A DNA stretch of 28,759 nucleotides from an uncultured Caulobacter sp. GTDB taxonomy: Bacteria > Pseudomonadota > Alphaproteobacteria > Caulobacterales > Caulobacteraceae. Position 1 is the stretch's first letter, and each line of letters opens with the position of its first letter. The notes under the pieces were generated by a model. That model saw only the letters and a program-made list of their open reading frames with translations, was not told the origin of the DNA and ran no database searches. This document shows positions 14,550-23,035 of this stretch, in pieces. A program made the position numbers and the translations under genes. The DNA is taken from NCBI GenBank assembly GCA_937925635.1, contig CALALX010000105.1:1-28759 (forward strand), read 5' to 3'.

Positions 14550-17542
14550 GCGATCCGTTCGAGCATCCGGCGCCGCGCTGGTTCTCGATCCCGGCTCACC
14601 GGTCCTTCCTCGACGATCTGGCGGCGGGCCTCGTCGCCGCCCTGCCGGGGGCGGAACAGTTGGCCGACGCCGTTGTGCTGGTCCCCACCCGGCGCGGCGC
14701 CCGGTTCCTGGCCGAGGCCTTCGTCGGCGCAGCCGGCGGGCGGGCGACCCTGCTGCCGCAGATCCGCGCCATCGGCGACCTGGACGAGGGCGAGCCGCCC
14801 TTCGAGCCGGGCGACCTGTCTCTGGACATTCCGCCCGCCGTCGACCCGCGCACGCGCCGGTTCGAACTCGCCCGTCTGGTGGCGCGCGATGGCCGGCTGG
14901 GACGAAAGCTGGACGCCGCCGGGGCGCTGGAGATGGCGGACGCCCTGGCGAAGTTCCTCGACGACCTGCAGATCGAGGAAGTGCGCGATCCGCTGAGCCG
15001 CCTCGAGGGGCTCGTCGACCTCGACATGGCGGAGCACTGGCGGCGGTCGGCCGACGTGTTGCGCATTGCGCTGGAGGCATGGCCGGCGCGGCTGGTCGAG
15101 CTCGGCCTGATTGACGTCGCCGACCGGCGTGTCCGGCTGCTCGACGCCCTGACCGACCAATGGACACGACATCCGCCGCGACATCCGCTGATCGCGGCCG
15201 GCTCGACCGGCACGGCCCCGGCCACCGCGCGACTGCTCAAGGCGATCGCCAGTGCGCCGAAGGGCCTGGTCGTGCTGCCCGGTCTCGACCTGAACCTTGC
15301 CGACAAGGCCTGGGCGCAGGTCGGGGACCAGCATCCGCAAGGCGCGATGAAGCGACTGCTGCAAGTGCATGCCGGTCTCGGCCGCGACTCCGTCGAGGAG
15401 TGGCTTCCCGACGCCGACAGCCGCGGCCGCTGGCGCCGGCGGCTGATCAACGAGGCCTTGCGCCCGGCCGAGGCCACAGCCGACTGGCGAACCGTGCTGG
15501 CGGATCTGCGCAAGGAAGCCGCGGCCGGCGGGGTCGATCCGCTGGCCGAAGGACTCGCCGGACTCTCCGTGGTCGCCGCGCGGCATGAGGAAGAAGCCGC
15601 GGACGTCTGCGCCCTGTTGCTGCGCGAGACGCTGGAACGCCCCGACGCGACCTGCGCCCTGGTCACCCCCGATCTCGCCCTGGCTCGACGGGTCAGCGCC
15701 CGGCTGGCGCGGTTCGGCGTGGTCGCCGACTCCTCGGCCGGCGCGCCCCTGGCGGGCTTTCCGATCGCGGTGCTGGCCCGGATGGTCGCCGACCATGTCG
15801 CCGACCCGCTGTCGCCGGTGTTGATGCTGGCCATCCTCAAGCATCCCCTGACGCGCCTGGAGCGCGAGCCGGACGCCTTGAACGCCGTTCTGGCGATGCT
15901 GGAGACGCCGCACCGCGAGGATCGGGACAACCGACGCCTGCGCGGCCCGCGCGCCGGCGACCGCGACGCGCTGCTGGCCCGGTTCGACGACCTGCCGGAG
16001 GCCGCGGCGCTGATGGCCGACCTGACCTCGGCGCTCGATGTCCTGGCGCTGGCCTTCTCGGACGGCGAGGCGCCGGTGGACGAGGCCGCGCGCGGCCTGG
16101 TGCTGTCGCTTGAGGCCCTGGGCGGTCCCGACGTCTGGAACGGGCCGGACGGCGAAGCCGCCGCGGCGTTGCTGGCGGGCTTGATCGCTGACGGCGCCGC
16201 CCTGCCGCCCGTGAACCCGCGCGCCTTCGTCGACCTGCTGGCCATGCTGCTCGACGGCGAGAGCCTGCGCGTCGGGGCCGTGCACCCGCGTCTGCGCATC
16301 CTCGGTGCCCTGGAGGCGCGGCTGTTGCGCGCCGACCGCCTGGTTCTGGCCGGGCTGGAGGACGGCGTCTGGCCGCGCGGCGCGGCGATCGACCCTTTCC
16401 TGTCGCGGCCCATGCGCGACCGCCTCGGCCTGCCATCGCCCGAGCGGCGGCTGGGCCTCACCGCCCACGACTTCGCCCAGGCGGCCTGCGCGCCCGAGGT
16501 GGTGCTGGTCCATAGCCAGCGCCGCGAGGGCGCTCCGGCTGTCGAATCGCGGTGGCTCTGGCGGCTGCGGACCCTCGCACGCGGCGCCGGGGTGAGCCTG
16601 CTGGCGCGACCCGAGGTGCTCGACTGGTCCCGCGCCCTGGACGCGCCGGGCGACTATTCGCCGATCGACCGGCCCAACCCGAAGCCGCCGGTCGCCGACC
16701 GCCCCGATCTGTTCGCCGTCACCCGCATCGAGGCCCTGACCCGCGATCCCTATTCGGTCTGGGCGCGCGACATTCTCAAACTCTTCCCGCTCGACCGCCC
16801 TGATGAGCCGGTCGAGTCCAAGGCGCGCGGCACCGCGATCCACGCGGCTTTCGAAGCCTTCGCAGAGGCCTGGGCCGGCGGCGAGCCTCCGCAGGCCACG
16901 GCGCTGTTCGAGCGGCTCTATCTCGAAGCCCTCGTCAAGCAGGGCCTGCCCCGCGCGGCCATGGCCCGCGAGCGCGCCCTGGCCCGGGAGGCGGCGGTCT
17001 GGGCGACGGAGCTGGAGCGCGCCCGCCGCGCCGACGGCCGCGCGGTCCACGTCGAGCAATCCGGTCGGCTGATCATCAGGGCGGAGGGGCGCGACTTCAC
17101 CCTGACCGCCAAGGCTGACCGCATCGAGATCACGCCCGAGGGCCTGGGGCATGTGCTCGACTTCAAGACCGGCGGGGCGCCGTCGCTCAAGCAGATCGAC
17201 GCTGGCTTCTCTCCCCAGCTGACCCTGACGATGGCCATTCTGCTGGCGGGCGGCTTCGACGATCTGAAGGCCTACGCCGGCGACCTAACCTATCTGCGTG
17301 TCACGGGCCGCAAGCCGCCGGGCGAGGAGATTGTCCGCAAGACGGCCGGCGAGGAGAGCGAAGAGGCGGCGGGCAAGGCCTGGGAAGGCGCCCAGCGGCT
17401 GCTCGGACTCTATCAGGACCCGGACCGCGGGTACCTGTCGCGCACCGCGCCGCAGTTCGTGAAGACCTGGGCCGGCGACTACGATCACCTCGCCAGGGTG
17501 TTCGAGTGGTCGACCGGCGGCGAGGGGGAGGGCGGCGAATGA
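14546..17542 (+). CDS. addB: Double-strand break repair protein AddB (alphaproteobacterial type)
   Basis: AddB is the second subunit of the AddAB helicase-nuclease, which resects double-strand ends for RecA-dependent repair. The 998-residue protein has an N-terminal inactivated helicase-like half; the Walker A position reads LVPTRRGAR (from about residue 45) without the GKT. It carries segments typical of the alphaproteobacterial form (LVLAGLEDGVWPRGAAIDPFLSRPMR, LGLTAHDFAQAACAPEVVLVHSQRR). The C-terminal PD-(D/E)XK nuclease has GTAIHAAFEAF and LDFKTGGAPS with Asp872 and Lys874, then PQLTLTMAILLAGG. It starts within the murU stop (ATGA) and ends within the addA start (ATGA). A 930-codon antisense frame over it is a GC-driven shadow. 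Confidence 0.94.
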   Translation: MSDPFEHPAPRWFSIPAHRSFLDDLAAGLVAALPGAEQLADAVVLVPTRRGARFLAEAFVGAAGGRATLLPQIRAIGDLDEGEPPFEPGDLSLDIPPAVDPRTRRFELARLVARDGRLGRKLDAAGALEMADALAKFLDDLQIEEVRDPLSRLEGLVDLDMAEHWRRSADVLRIALEAWPARLVELGLIDVADRRVRLLDALTDQWTRHPPRHPLIAAGSTGTAPATARLLKAIASAPKGLVVLPGLDLNLADKAWAQVGDQHPQGAMKRLLQVHAGLGRDSVEEWLPDADSRGRWRRRLINEALRPAEATADWRTVLADLRKEAAAGGVDPLAEGLAGLSVVAARHEEEAADVCALLLRETLERPDATCALVTPDLALARRVSARLARFGVVADSSAGAPLAGFPIAVLARMVADHVADPLSPVLMLAILKHPLTRLEREPDALNAVLAMLETPHREDRDNRRLRGPRAGDRDALLARFDDLPEAAALMADLTSALDVLALAFSDGEAPVDEAARGLVLSLEALGGPDVWNGPDGEAAAALLAGLIADGAALPPVNPRAFVDLLAMLLDGESLRVGAVHPRLRILGALEARLLRADRLVLAGLEDGVWPRGAAIDPFLSRPMRDRLGLPSPERRLGLTAHDFAQAACAPEVVLVHSQRREGAPAVESRWLWRLRTLARGAGVSLLARPEVLDWSRALDAPGDYSPIDRPNPKPPVADRPDLFAVTRIEALTRDPYSVWARDILKLFPLDRPDEPVESKARGTAIHAAFEAFAEAWAGGEPPQATALFERLYLEALVKQGLPRAAMARERALAREAAVWATELERARRADGRAVHVEQSGRLIIRAEGRDFTLTAKADRIEITPEGLGHVLDFKTGGAPSLKQIDAGFSPQLTLTMAILLAGGFDDLKAYAGDLTYLRVTGRKPPGEEIVRKTAGEESEEAAGKAWEGAQRLLGLYQDPDRGYLSRTAPQFVKTWAGDYDHLARVFEWSTGGEGEGGE

Positions 17543-20500
17543 GCGCTCCCGTTTCCCGCGGGCACGACCGCGACCAGCGGCGCGCCGCCGACCCGAAGCT
17601 GAACGCCTTCGTCACCGCCAACGCCGGCTCGGGCAAGACCAAGACCCTGATCGACCGGGTGGCGCGGCTGTTGCTGCGCGACGTCAAGCCGGCCTCGATC
17701 CTCTGCGTGACCTACACCAAGGCGGCGGCGGCCGAGATGCAGCGCCGGCTGTTCGATGTCCTCGGCGGCTGGTCGGTCATGCCCGACGATGAGCTGCGGG
17801 CGAAGCTCCTCGACCTGGAGGGCGAGACGGCGCCGCGCGACGAGCTCGGCCTGTCCAACGCCCGGACCCTGTTCGCCAAGGCGCTGGAGACGCCGGGCGG
17901 GCTGAAGATCCAGACCATCCACGCCTTCTGCGAGCGGCTCCTGCGCCGTTTCCCCATCGAGGCCGGCGTGTCGCCGGGCTTCACCGTGATGGACGACCAG
18001 GCCGCCGCCCTCATCGCCGGCGAGGCGCGGGCGGCGGTGGCCGGCTATGCCCTGGACGTCGAAGGCCTGCTCTCGGACGCCTACGCCCGGCTGGCCGTCT
18101 CGCTCGACTTCGACAGTTTCGAGCAGATGTTCTCGGCCTTCGAGCAGAAGCGGGACGCCATCGCCGACTATGTCGAGCGCGTCGGCGGACTGACCGGCAT
18201 GCAGGCCCATGTCTGGAAGACCTGCACGGACCTGGACGAGCCGACGAGCGTCGAGGCCATCGCGGACGCCGCCTACGCCTCGCTCAACCGCCGTCTCTAC
18301 AACGAGGCCGCTGACGTGCTGTCGGGGGGGACCAAGACCGACATCAAGTGCGCCGACGGCCTGCGCGGGACGGCCTCGATCGCCGACGCGCTGGCCGTCT
18401 TCTTCACCGCCAAGGGCGAGGGGACGCCGGCGACCTGGGTCGCCAAGACCTCGGGTCTGAAGGCGCGCGAGGACCTGCGCATGGCGCTGCTCACCGAGCA
18501 GGACCGGCTCGAACGGGTGCGCGAGGACCTGCGCGGCGCGAAGGTGGCCGAGACCACGGTGCTGGTGCTGGCGCTGGCCAGCGCCTACGCCGAGGCCTAC
18601 GCCTTGACCAAGGCGTCGCGCGGGGCCCTCGACTTCGCCGACCTGATCGGACGCACACGGGACCTGGTCGCCGAGCGGCCGGACGCGGCCTGGGTGCTCT
18701 ACAAGCTCGACGACGGCATCGACCACATCCTTGTCGACGAGGCCCAGGACACCGCGCCCGAGCAGTGGGACATCGTTCGCCGCCTGACCGGGGAATTCTG
18801 GTCGGGCGCCGGCCTGCGTGGCGCCGATGCCGAGCGGACCCTCTTCGTGGTCGGCGACGAAAAGCAGTCGATCTACAGCTTCCAGGGCGCCGACCCGCGG
18901 CGGCTGCTGGATGAGACGCGACTATATGTCGACCAGATCACGGGGTCCGGCCGCGACGCCAGGCCGGTGCCGTTGCAGGTCTCATATCGCTCTACACCGC
19001 AGGTGCTGGCTTTCGTCGATAGCCTGCTTTCCCTGGAAGAGGTGCAGATCGGCGTTCTGCCGGAGGGCGACAATGTCGTCAGGCACGAGCCCTTCCGTGT
19101 CGACCACAAGGGCTGCGTCGATCTTTGGCCGCTGGAGCGCGAGGAGAAGGGCGAGGACAGGGACGCCTGGGACGCGCCGCTCGACGCTGAGGCTGAGACC
19201 TCGGCCAATCGTCGCTTGGCCCGGCGCATCGCGCGCGAGATCGACGCGCTGGTGCAGCGCGGCGACGCGGTCTTCGACAAGGAGCTTGTCCGGCCGGACG
19301 GCGGCCGGGGCGACTGGCGGCCGGCGGGCTATGGCGATGTCATCGTGCTGGTCCGCCGCCGGCGGGTGCTGTTCGAGGAGATCATCCGGGCGCTGAAGCA
19401 GGCCAGGATCCCGGTGGCCGGCGCCGACCGGCTGACCCTGTCGGCCCATATCGCCTTCGATGACCTGATGGCGCTGGCGCGGTTCGTCCAGTTCCCGGGC
19501 GACGACCTCACCCTGGCCGCGCTGCTCAAGACGCCATTCTGCGGCCTGGGCGATGACGACCTCTACGCCTTGGCGAAGGACCGCAGGCCCGACAGTCTGT
19601 GGAAGGTTCTCCGCCGCCGCGCGGGCGAGCGTCCGGACTGGACCAGCGCGCTGGAGTTTCTTGAGCGGGCGCGCGTTCTGGCGCGCGGCCGTGCGCCGTT
19701 CGACTTCTATGGTCGTGTGCTGGGACTGACCGGTCCGGACGGCCTCTCGATGCGGGCGCGGATGCTGACCCGGCTGGGAGCCGAGGCCGGCGATGTGCTC
19801 GACGAATTCCTGGCCCGGACGCTGGCCGCCGAATCACAGGGCGTGCGGGACCTGGAAACCCTCGTCCATGCCTTCGCCAGCCTCGACATCTCCGTGAAGC
19901 GCGAGATGGAGGGGGCCGGCGGCGAGGTGCGTGTGATGACCGCGCACGGCGCCAAGGGGCTTGAGGCGCCCATCGTGGTCCTGCCCGAGACGACGGTGAC
20001 CAGGACCGCCCGCGGATCGCCGTTGCTGGAGACCGCCGACGGCGGTTTCCTGTGGTGCGCCAGGAAGGACGACGACTGCGTCGCCAGCGCCGCCGCGCGG
20101 CGGGCTCGCGCCGACCGTGAGGATCAGGAGGCCTGGCGCCTGCTCTATGTCGGCCTGACCCGGGCCCGAGACCGGCTGTTGCTCTGCGGCCGGATCGACG
20201 CCCGCACCAAGGACGAGGCTGTCGGCGGCTGGTACGCCGCCATGCGCCGGGCCTTCGCCCACCCCGCGGTGGCGCCGGAGGTGCGGACGGTCGTCGGCGC
20301 GGACGGTGTCGCGTTCGAGCGCTTCGGTCCCGATCCGAACCGGCTGCCGCTCGGCCAGCGCGTCGAGTCCGCGCCGGCGCCGCTGCCGGACTGGGCGGCT
20401 TGCCAAGCGCCGGTCGAACCGCCGGCGCGCCGCTACGCCTCGCCTTCGCAGCTGGCCGAGCAGACCTGGGGGCCGGCGCCTTCCCCGCTGGCGATGGTCG

Positions 20501-21030
20501 AGGGCCTGGGTCGCTACCGGCGCGGGGAACTGATCCACCGGTTGCTTCAGCTGCTGCCCGACGTGCCCGCCGCCGAACGGCGACCGGCGGCCCAGCGCCT
20601 GCTGGCCCGCGAGCGCGATCTGACGGACGCCCAGCGCCGCGAGATGCTGGCCGCCGCCTTCGGGGTGCTCGACGATCCACGCTTCGCCGACGTGTTCGGC
20701 CCCGGCTCAAGGGCCGAGGCGGCGATCGGCGGCGCCTCGCCGCGTCTGCCGGCGGGCCTGGCGGTGTCGGGCCGCGTCGACCGCTTGCTGGTGACGCCCG
20801 ATCGGGTCCTGGTCGTCGACTACAAGACCAATCGACCTGCGCCCGCGGACGTCTCCGACGCCGATCCGGCCTACCTGATCCAGATGTCCGTCTATACGGC
20901 GGTGCTGCAGGAGGTCTTCCCTGGTCGTCGGGTCGAGGCGGCTCTGGTCTGGACGGACGGACCGCGCCTGATGCCGGTTCCAGAAAACATCATCGCCGCC
21001 ACGCTCGCCGCCCTGCCCGGCGCCCATTGA
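17539..21030 (+). CDS. addA: Double-strand break repair helicase AddA (alphaproteobacterial type)
   Basis: AddA is the motor and nuclease subunit of AddAB, a UvrD-type helicase. The 1163-residue protein has Walker A ANAGSGKT (residues 27-34), motif Ia CVTYTKAAAAEMQRRL, motif II LVDEAQDTAPEQWDIV (Asp400-Glu401), motif III VVGDEKQSIYSFQGADP, QVSYRST, motif V VMTAHGAKGLEAPIVVLPE and motif VI LLYVGLTRARDRLLLCG. The C-terminal RecB-like nuclease has LVVDYKTNRPAP (Asp1094, Lys1096) and YLIQMSVYTAVLQEVFPG. Both AddA and AddB therefore keep nuclease motifs. The order addB-addA with ATGA overlap ensures balanced synthesis. trxA follows after 77 bases. Confidence 0.96.
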   Translation: MSAPVSRGHDRDQRRAADPKLNAFVTANAGSGKTKTLIDRVARLLLRDVKPASILCVTYTKAAAAEMQRRLFDVLGGWSVMPDDELRAKLLDLEGETAPRDELGLSNARTLFAKALETPGGLKIQTIHAFCERLLRRFPIEAGVSPGFTVMDDQAAALIAGEARAAVAGYALDVEGLLSDAYARLAVSLDFDSFEQMFSAFEQKRDAIADYVERVGGLTGMQAHVWKTCTDLDEPTSVEAIADAAYASLNRRLYNEAADVLSGGTKTDIKCADGLRGTASIADALAVFFTAKGEGTPATWVAKTSGLKAREDLRMALLTEQDRLERVREDLRGAKVAETTVLVLALASAYAEAYALTKASRGALDFADLIGRTRDLVAERPDAAWVLYKLDDGIDHILVDEAQDTAPEQWDIVRRLTGEFWSGAGLRGADAERTLFVVGDEKQSIYSFQGADPRRLLDETRLYVDQITGSGRDARPVPLQVSYRSTPQVLAFVDSLLSLEEVQIGVLPEGDNVVRHEPFRVDHKGCVDLWPLEREEKGEDRDAWDAPLDAEAETSANRRLARRIAREIDALVQRGDAVFDKELVRPDGGRGDWRPAGYGDVIVLVRRRRVLFEEIIRALKQARIPVAGADRLTLSAHIAFDDLMALARFVQFPGDDLTLAALLKTPFCGLGDDDLYALAKDRRPDSLWKVLRRRAGERPDWTSALEFLERARVLARGRAPFDFYGRVLGLTGPDGLSMRARMLTRLGAEAGDVLDEFLARTLAAESQGVRDLETLVHAFASLDISVKREMEGAGGEVRVMTAHGAKGLEAPIVVLPETTVTRTARGSPLLETADGGFLWCARKDDDCVASAAARRARADREDQEAWRLLYVGLTRARDRLLLCGRIDARTKDEAVGGWYAAMRRAFAHPAVAPEVRTVVGADGVAFERFGPDPNRLPLGQRVESAPAPLPDWAACQAPVEPPARRYASPSQLAEQTWGPAPSPLAMVEGLGRYRRGELIHRLLQLLPDVPAAERRPAAQRLLARERDLTDAQRREMLAAAFGVLDDPRFADVFGPGSRAEAAIGGASPRLPAGLAVSGRVDRLLVTPDRVLVVDYKTNRPAPADVSDADPAYLIQMSVYTAVLQEVFPGRRVEAALVWTDGPRLMPVPENIIAATLAALPGAH

Positions 21031-21054
21031 TGGGGAACGGCGAGGAGCCTACAT

Positions 21055-21078
21055 CGTTGGCTGAAGCGAGGGCCAACG
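21055..21078 (+). promoter_or_regulatory. Hairpin in the addA-trxA gap
   Basis: CGTTGGC (21055-21061) pairs with GCCAACG (21072-21078), 7 bp around a 10-base loop. GGGG (21032-21035) could pair with CCCC (21084-21087) to form an outer stem. It lies 10-15 bases before the trxA ribosome-binding site, so it may tune translation or mark a processing site. Confidence 0.4.
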
Positions 21079-21107
21079 TTGAGTCCCCGCGCAAGGAGAC
21101 CCCCGTC

Positions 21108-21440
21108 ATGAGCACCGTTGCTGTGACCGACGAAAGCTTCGAACGCGACGTCCTGCAGGCCGACAAGCCCGTGCTGGTCGACTTCTGGGCGGAGTGGTGC
21201 GGCCCCTGCAAGCAGATCGCGCCGGCCCTCGAGCAGATCGCCGAGGAACTGGCCGATCACGTCACCATCGCCAAGGTCAATATCGAGGACAGCCCGACCA
21301 CCCCCTCGCGCTACGGCGTGCGCGGCATTCCGACGATGATGCTGTTCCGCGGCGGGCAGATGGCCTCGATGAAGGTCGGCGCCATGCCCAAGCAGAAGAT
21401 CCTGGAGTGGCTGTCCGAAGCCGGCGTGCAGGCGGCGTAA
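21108..21440 (+). CDS. trxA: Thioredoxin
   Basis: Thioredoxin is the cytoplasmic disulfide reductant that serves ribonucleotide reductase and others. The 110-residue product has one thioredoxin fold with the active site FWAEWCGPCKQIAP (WCGPC) and the cis-Pro segment RGIPTMMLFRGGQ, ending KQKILEWLSEAGVQ. Length is standard. A good Shine-Dalgarno sequence (AAGGAG, near 21092-21097) supports the ATG at 21108. An in-frame ATG at 21030, overlapping the addA stop as TGATG, would add 26 polar residues (MGNGEEPTSLAEARANV...); this is less likely but cannot be excluded. The leader can form a hairpin. A terminator-like hairpin follows the gene. Confidence 0.95.
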   Translation: MSTVAVTDESFERDVLQADKPVLVDFWAEWCGPCKQIAPALEQIAEELADHVTIAKVNIEDSPTTPSRYGVRGIPTMMLFRGGQMASMKVGAMPKQKILEWLSEAGVQAA

Positions 21441-21474
21441 GACCGCCCGCGCATCCACAATCGCGCTCTCATGG

Positions 21475-21510
21475 ACGGCCGTCGGGGCGACCCGGCGGCC
21501 GTTTGCGTTT
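21475..21510 (+). terminator. Rho-independent-like terminator after trxA
   Basis: Outer stem ACGGCCG/CGGCCGT (21475-21481 with 21496-21502), one mismatch, then inner CGGG/CCCG (21483-21486 with 21491-21494) around a GCGA tetraloop. It is followed by TTGCGTTT, a modest T-rich tail. It ends the long plus-strand run 35 bases after the trxA stop. Confidence 0.65.
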
Positions 21511-21516
21511 GCTGAC

Positions 21517-21543
21517 GGGGACATGCACTTCAGTGCGTGTTCC
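21517..21543. repeat. REP-like hairpin 1 between trxA and folC
   Basis: GGGGACATGCAC (21517-21528) pairs with GTGCGTGTTCCC across loop TTCA, with G-T wobbles. It is a member of the GGGGACA palindrome family. Confidence 0.65.
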
Positions 21544-21566
21544 CGATGACTGCGCGCCGAGCTGCC

Positions 21567-21597
21567 GGGGACACGTACCGAAGACGGTACATGCCCC
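21567..21597. repeat. REP-like hairpin 2 between trxA and folC
   Basis: GGGGACACGTACCG (21567-21580) pairs with CGGTACATGCCCC across AAGA, with one bulged base. It ends 6 bases before the folC stop codon, in the gap between two convergent genes. Confidence 0.65.
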
Positions 21598-21603
21598 CGA
21601 TCG

Positions 21604-22920
21604 TCACCGCGGCCAGGTGGCCTCATCCAGGCCCAGCACCTCGCCGGCGAGGTAGAGCGATCCGGCGATCACGACATGCGGGACCGTCTGGCCGGCCAGC
21701 GCCGCCGCCAGTCCGGCGGTGACATCCGTGTGGACCGAAGCCCTCAGCCCATGCGCGCGCGCGATCCGCGCCAGGTCGGCGGGGTCGGCCGCGGCAGGAG
21801 CGTCGAACCCGACCGTATGGACGGCGGGCGCCAGCCCGGCGAAGGCGCTGAAAAAGCCGTCGGCGTCCTTGTTGGCCAGCAGGCCGCAGACCAGGGCCAC
21901 CGGTCGGCCGTCGCGCGCCGCCAGGTCGCCGATTGTGCGGGCCAGCGCCCGCGCGGCGTGCGGATTGTGGCCGCCGTCGAGCCAGAGGTCGGCGCCGCGC
22001 GCCTTCGCCATCGCCGCCAGCGGCCCCGCGGTCAGCCGCTGCATTCGGGCGGGCCAGACCGCCGAGGCGATCCCTCGGCCGATGGCGGCGTCATCGATCC
22101 GCGCCTCGCGCAGCTGCAGGGCGGCGACGGCGGCCAGGGCGGCATTGTCGACCTGGTGCGCGCCGGCCAGCGCGGGCGCGGGCAGATCCAGCAGTCGCTC
22201 GTCCAGCTGGATGCAGAGGCGGCCACGCTCCAGCCAGGCGTCGAAGTCGGTTCCCAGCGCCAGCAGCGGCGCGCCCAGGGCCTGGGCGCGGGCCTCGATG
22301 ACCTCGAACGCTTCCGGTCCCTGGCGGCCGATGACGACCGGCGCGCCGCGCTTGATGATGCCGGCCTTCTCGCCCGCGATGCCGGCGATGGTGTCGCCGA
22401 GGAACTCACGGTGATCGTGGTCGACCGGGGCGATGACGCTGACCGCCGGCCGCTCCAGCACATTGGTGGCGTCCAGCGAACCGCCCAGGCCGACCTCAAG
22501 CAGGCAGAGGTCGGCCTCAACCTCGCTGAAGGCCTGGAAGGCGGCGGCCGTGGTGATCTCGAAAAAGGTGATCGGCTGGCCGGCGTTGACCGCCTCGATC
22601 CGCTCCAGCACGGCGGCCAGATGCGCATCGGTGATGAGGGTTCCGGCCAGCCGGATGCGTTCGGCGAAGCGGACCAGGTGCGGCGAGGTGAAGACGTGGA
22701 CCTTCAGGCCCGCCGCCTCGGCGATGGCGCGCAGCATCGCGACGGTGGAGCCCTTGCCGTTCGTCCCGGCCACGTGGATCACCGGCGGCAGCCGCCGCTG
22801 CGGATCGCCCAGCGCGGCGCACAGGCGCCGCATGCGGCCCAGCGACAGATCGATCAGCTTCGGATGCAGCGCCTTCAGCCGCTCGAGGGCGGCGTCGTGC
22901 GGGCGGAGATGTTCGCTCAT
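21604..22920 (-). CDS. folC: Bifunctional dihydrofolate synthase/folylpolyglutamate synthase
   Basis: FolC adds L-glutamate to dihydropteroate to form dihydrofolate and then extends folate polyglutamate tails, using ATP. The 438-residue Mur-ligase-like protein has the P-loop VIHVAGTNGKGSTVAML (Gly52-Thr59, Lys56). It also has VFTSPHLVRFAERIRL, the metal-site segment LEVGLGGSLDATNV, the bridge region DHDHREFLGDTIAGIAGEKAGIIK, and a C-terminal domain with LDGGHNPHAARALA. Length matches the family. It is the last gene of the trp-accD-folC run, 115 bases after accD; a palindromic repeat fills that gap, so folC may have partly separate expression. Confidence 0.96.
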   Translation of the reverse strand: MSEHLRPHDAALERLKALHPKLIDLSLGRMRRLCAALGDPQRRLPPVIHVAGTNGKGSTVAMLRAIAEAAGLKVHVFTSPHLVRFAERIRLAGTLITDAHLAAVLERIEAVNAGQPITFFEITTAAAFQAFSEVEADLCLLEVGLGGSLDATNVLERPAVSVIAPVDHDHREFLGDTIAGIAGEKAGIIKRGAPVVIGRQGPEAFEVIEARAQALGAPLLALGTDFDAWLERGRLCIQLDERLLDLPAPALAGAHQVDNAALAAVAALQLREARIDDAAIGRGIASAVWPARMQRLTAGPLAAMAKARGADLWLDGGHNPHAARALARTIGDLAARDGRPVALVCGLLANKDADGFFSAFAGLAPAVHTVGFDAPAAADPADLARIARAHGLRASVHTDVTAGLAAALAGQTVPHVVIAGSLYLAGEVLGLDEATWPR

Positions 22921-22924
22921 GGTG

Positions 22925-23030
22925 CGTCCTTCGACACGCGCCTTCGGCGCTGCTCAGGATGACTGAGTCAGAAGGCCATCAAACATAGTCATGGTGAGCA
23001 GCCCGCGCAGCGGGCGTGTCGAACCACGCA
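22925..23030. repeat. Nested inverted repeat, copy B
   Basis: Same architecture and orientation as 9663-9754, with outer arms TGCGTCCTTCGACACGC and GCGTGTCGAACCACGCA. The central spacer is longer (GAGTCAGAAGGCCATCAAAC region). The small hairpins are changed but still paired: GCGCC/GGCGC where copy A has GCAGCC/GGCTGC. It occupies the gap between accD and folC, two genes on the same strand. Confidence 0.8.
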
Positions 23031-23035
23031 GGGCC

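Noticed and set aside
14360..17152. 930-codon open frame antisense to addB
   Set aside because: It overlaps the well-supported murU and addB genes, shows no recognisable domain, has skewed low-complexity composition, and is the kind of shadow frame expected from GC-rich codon third positions.
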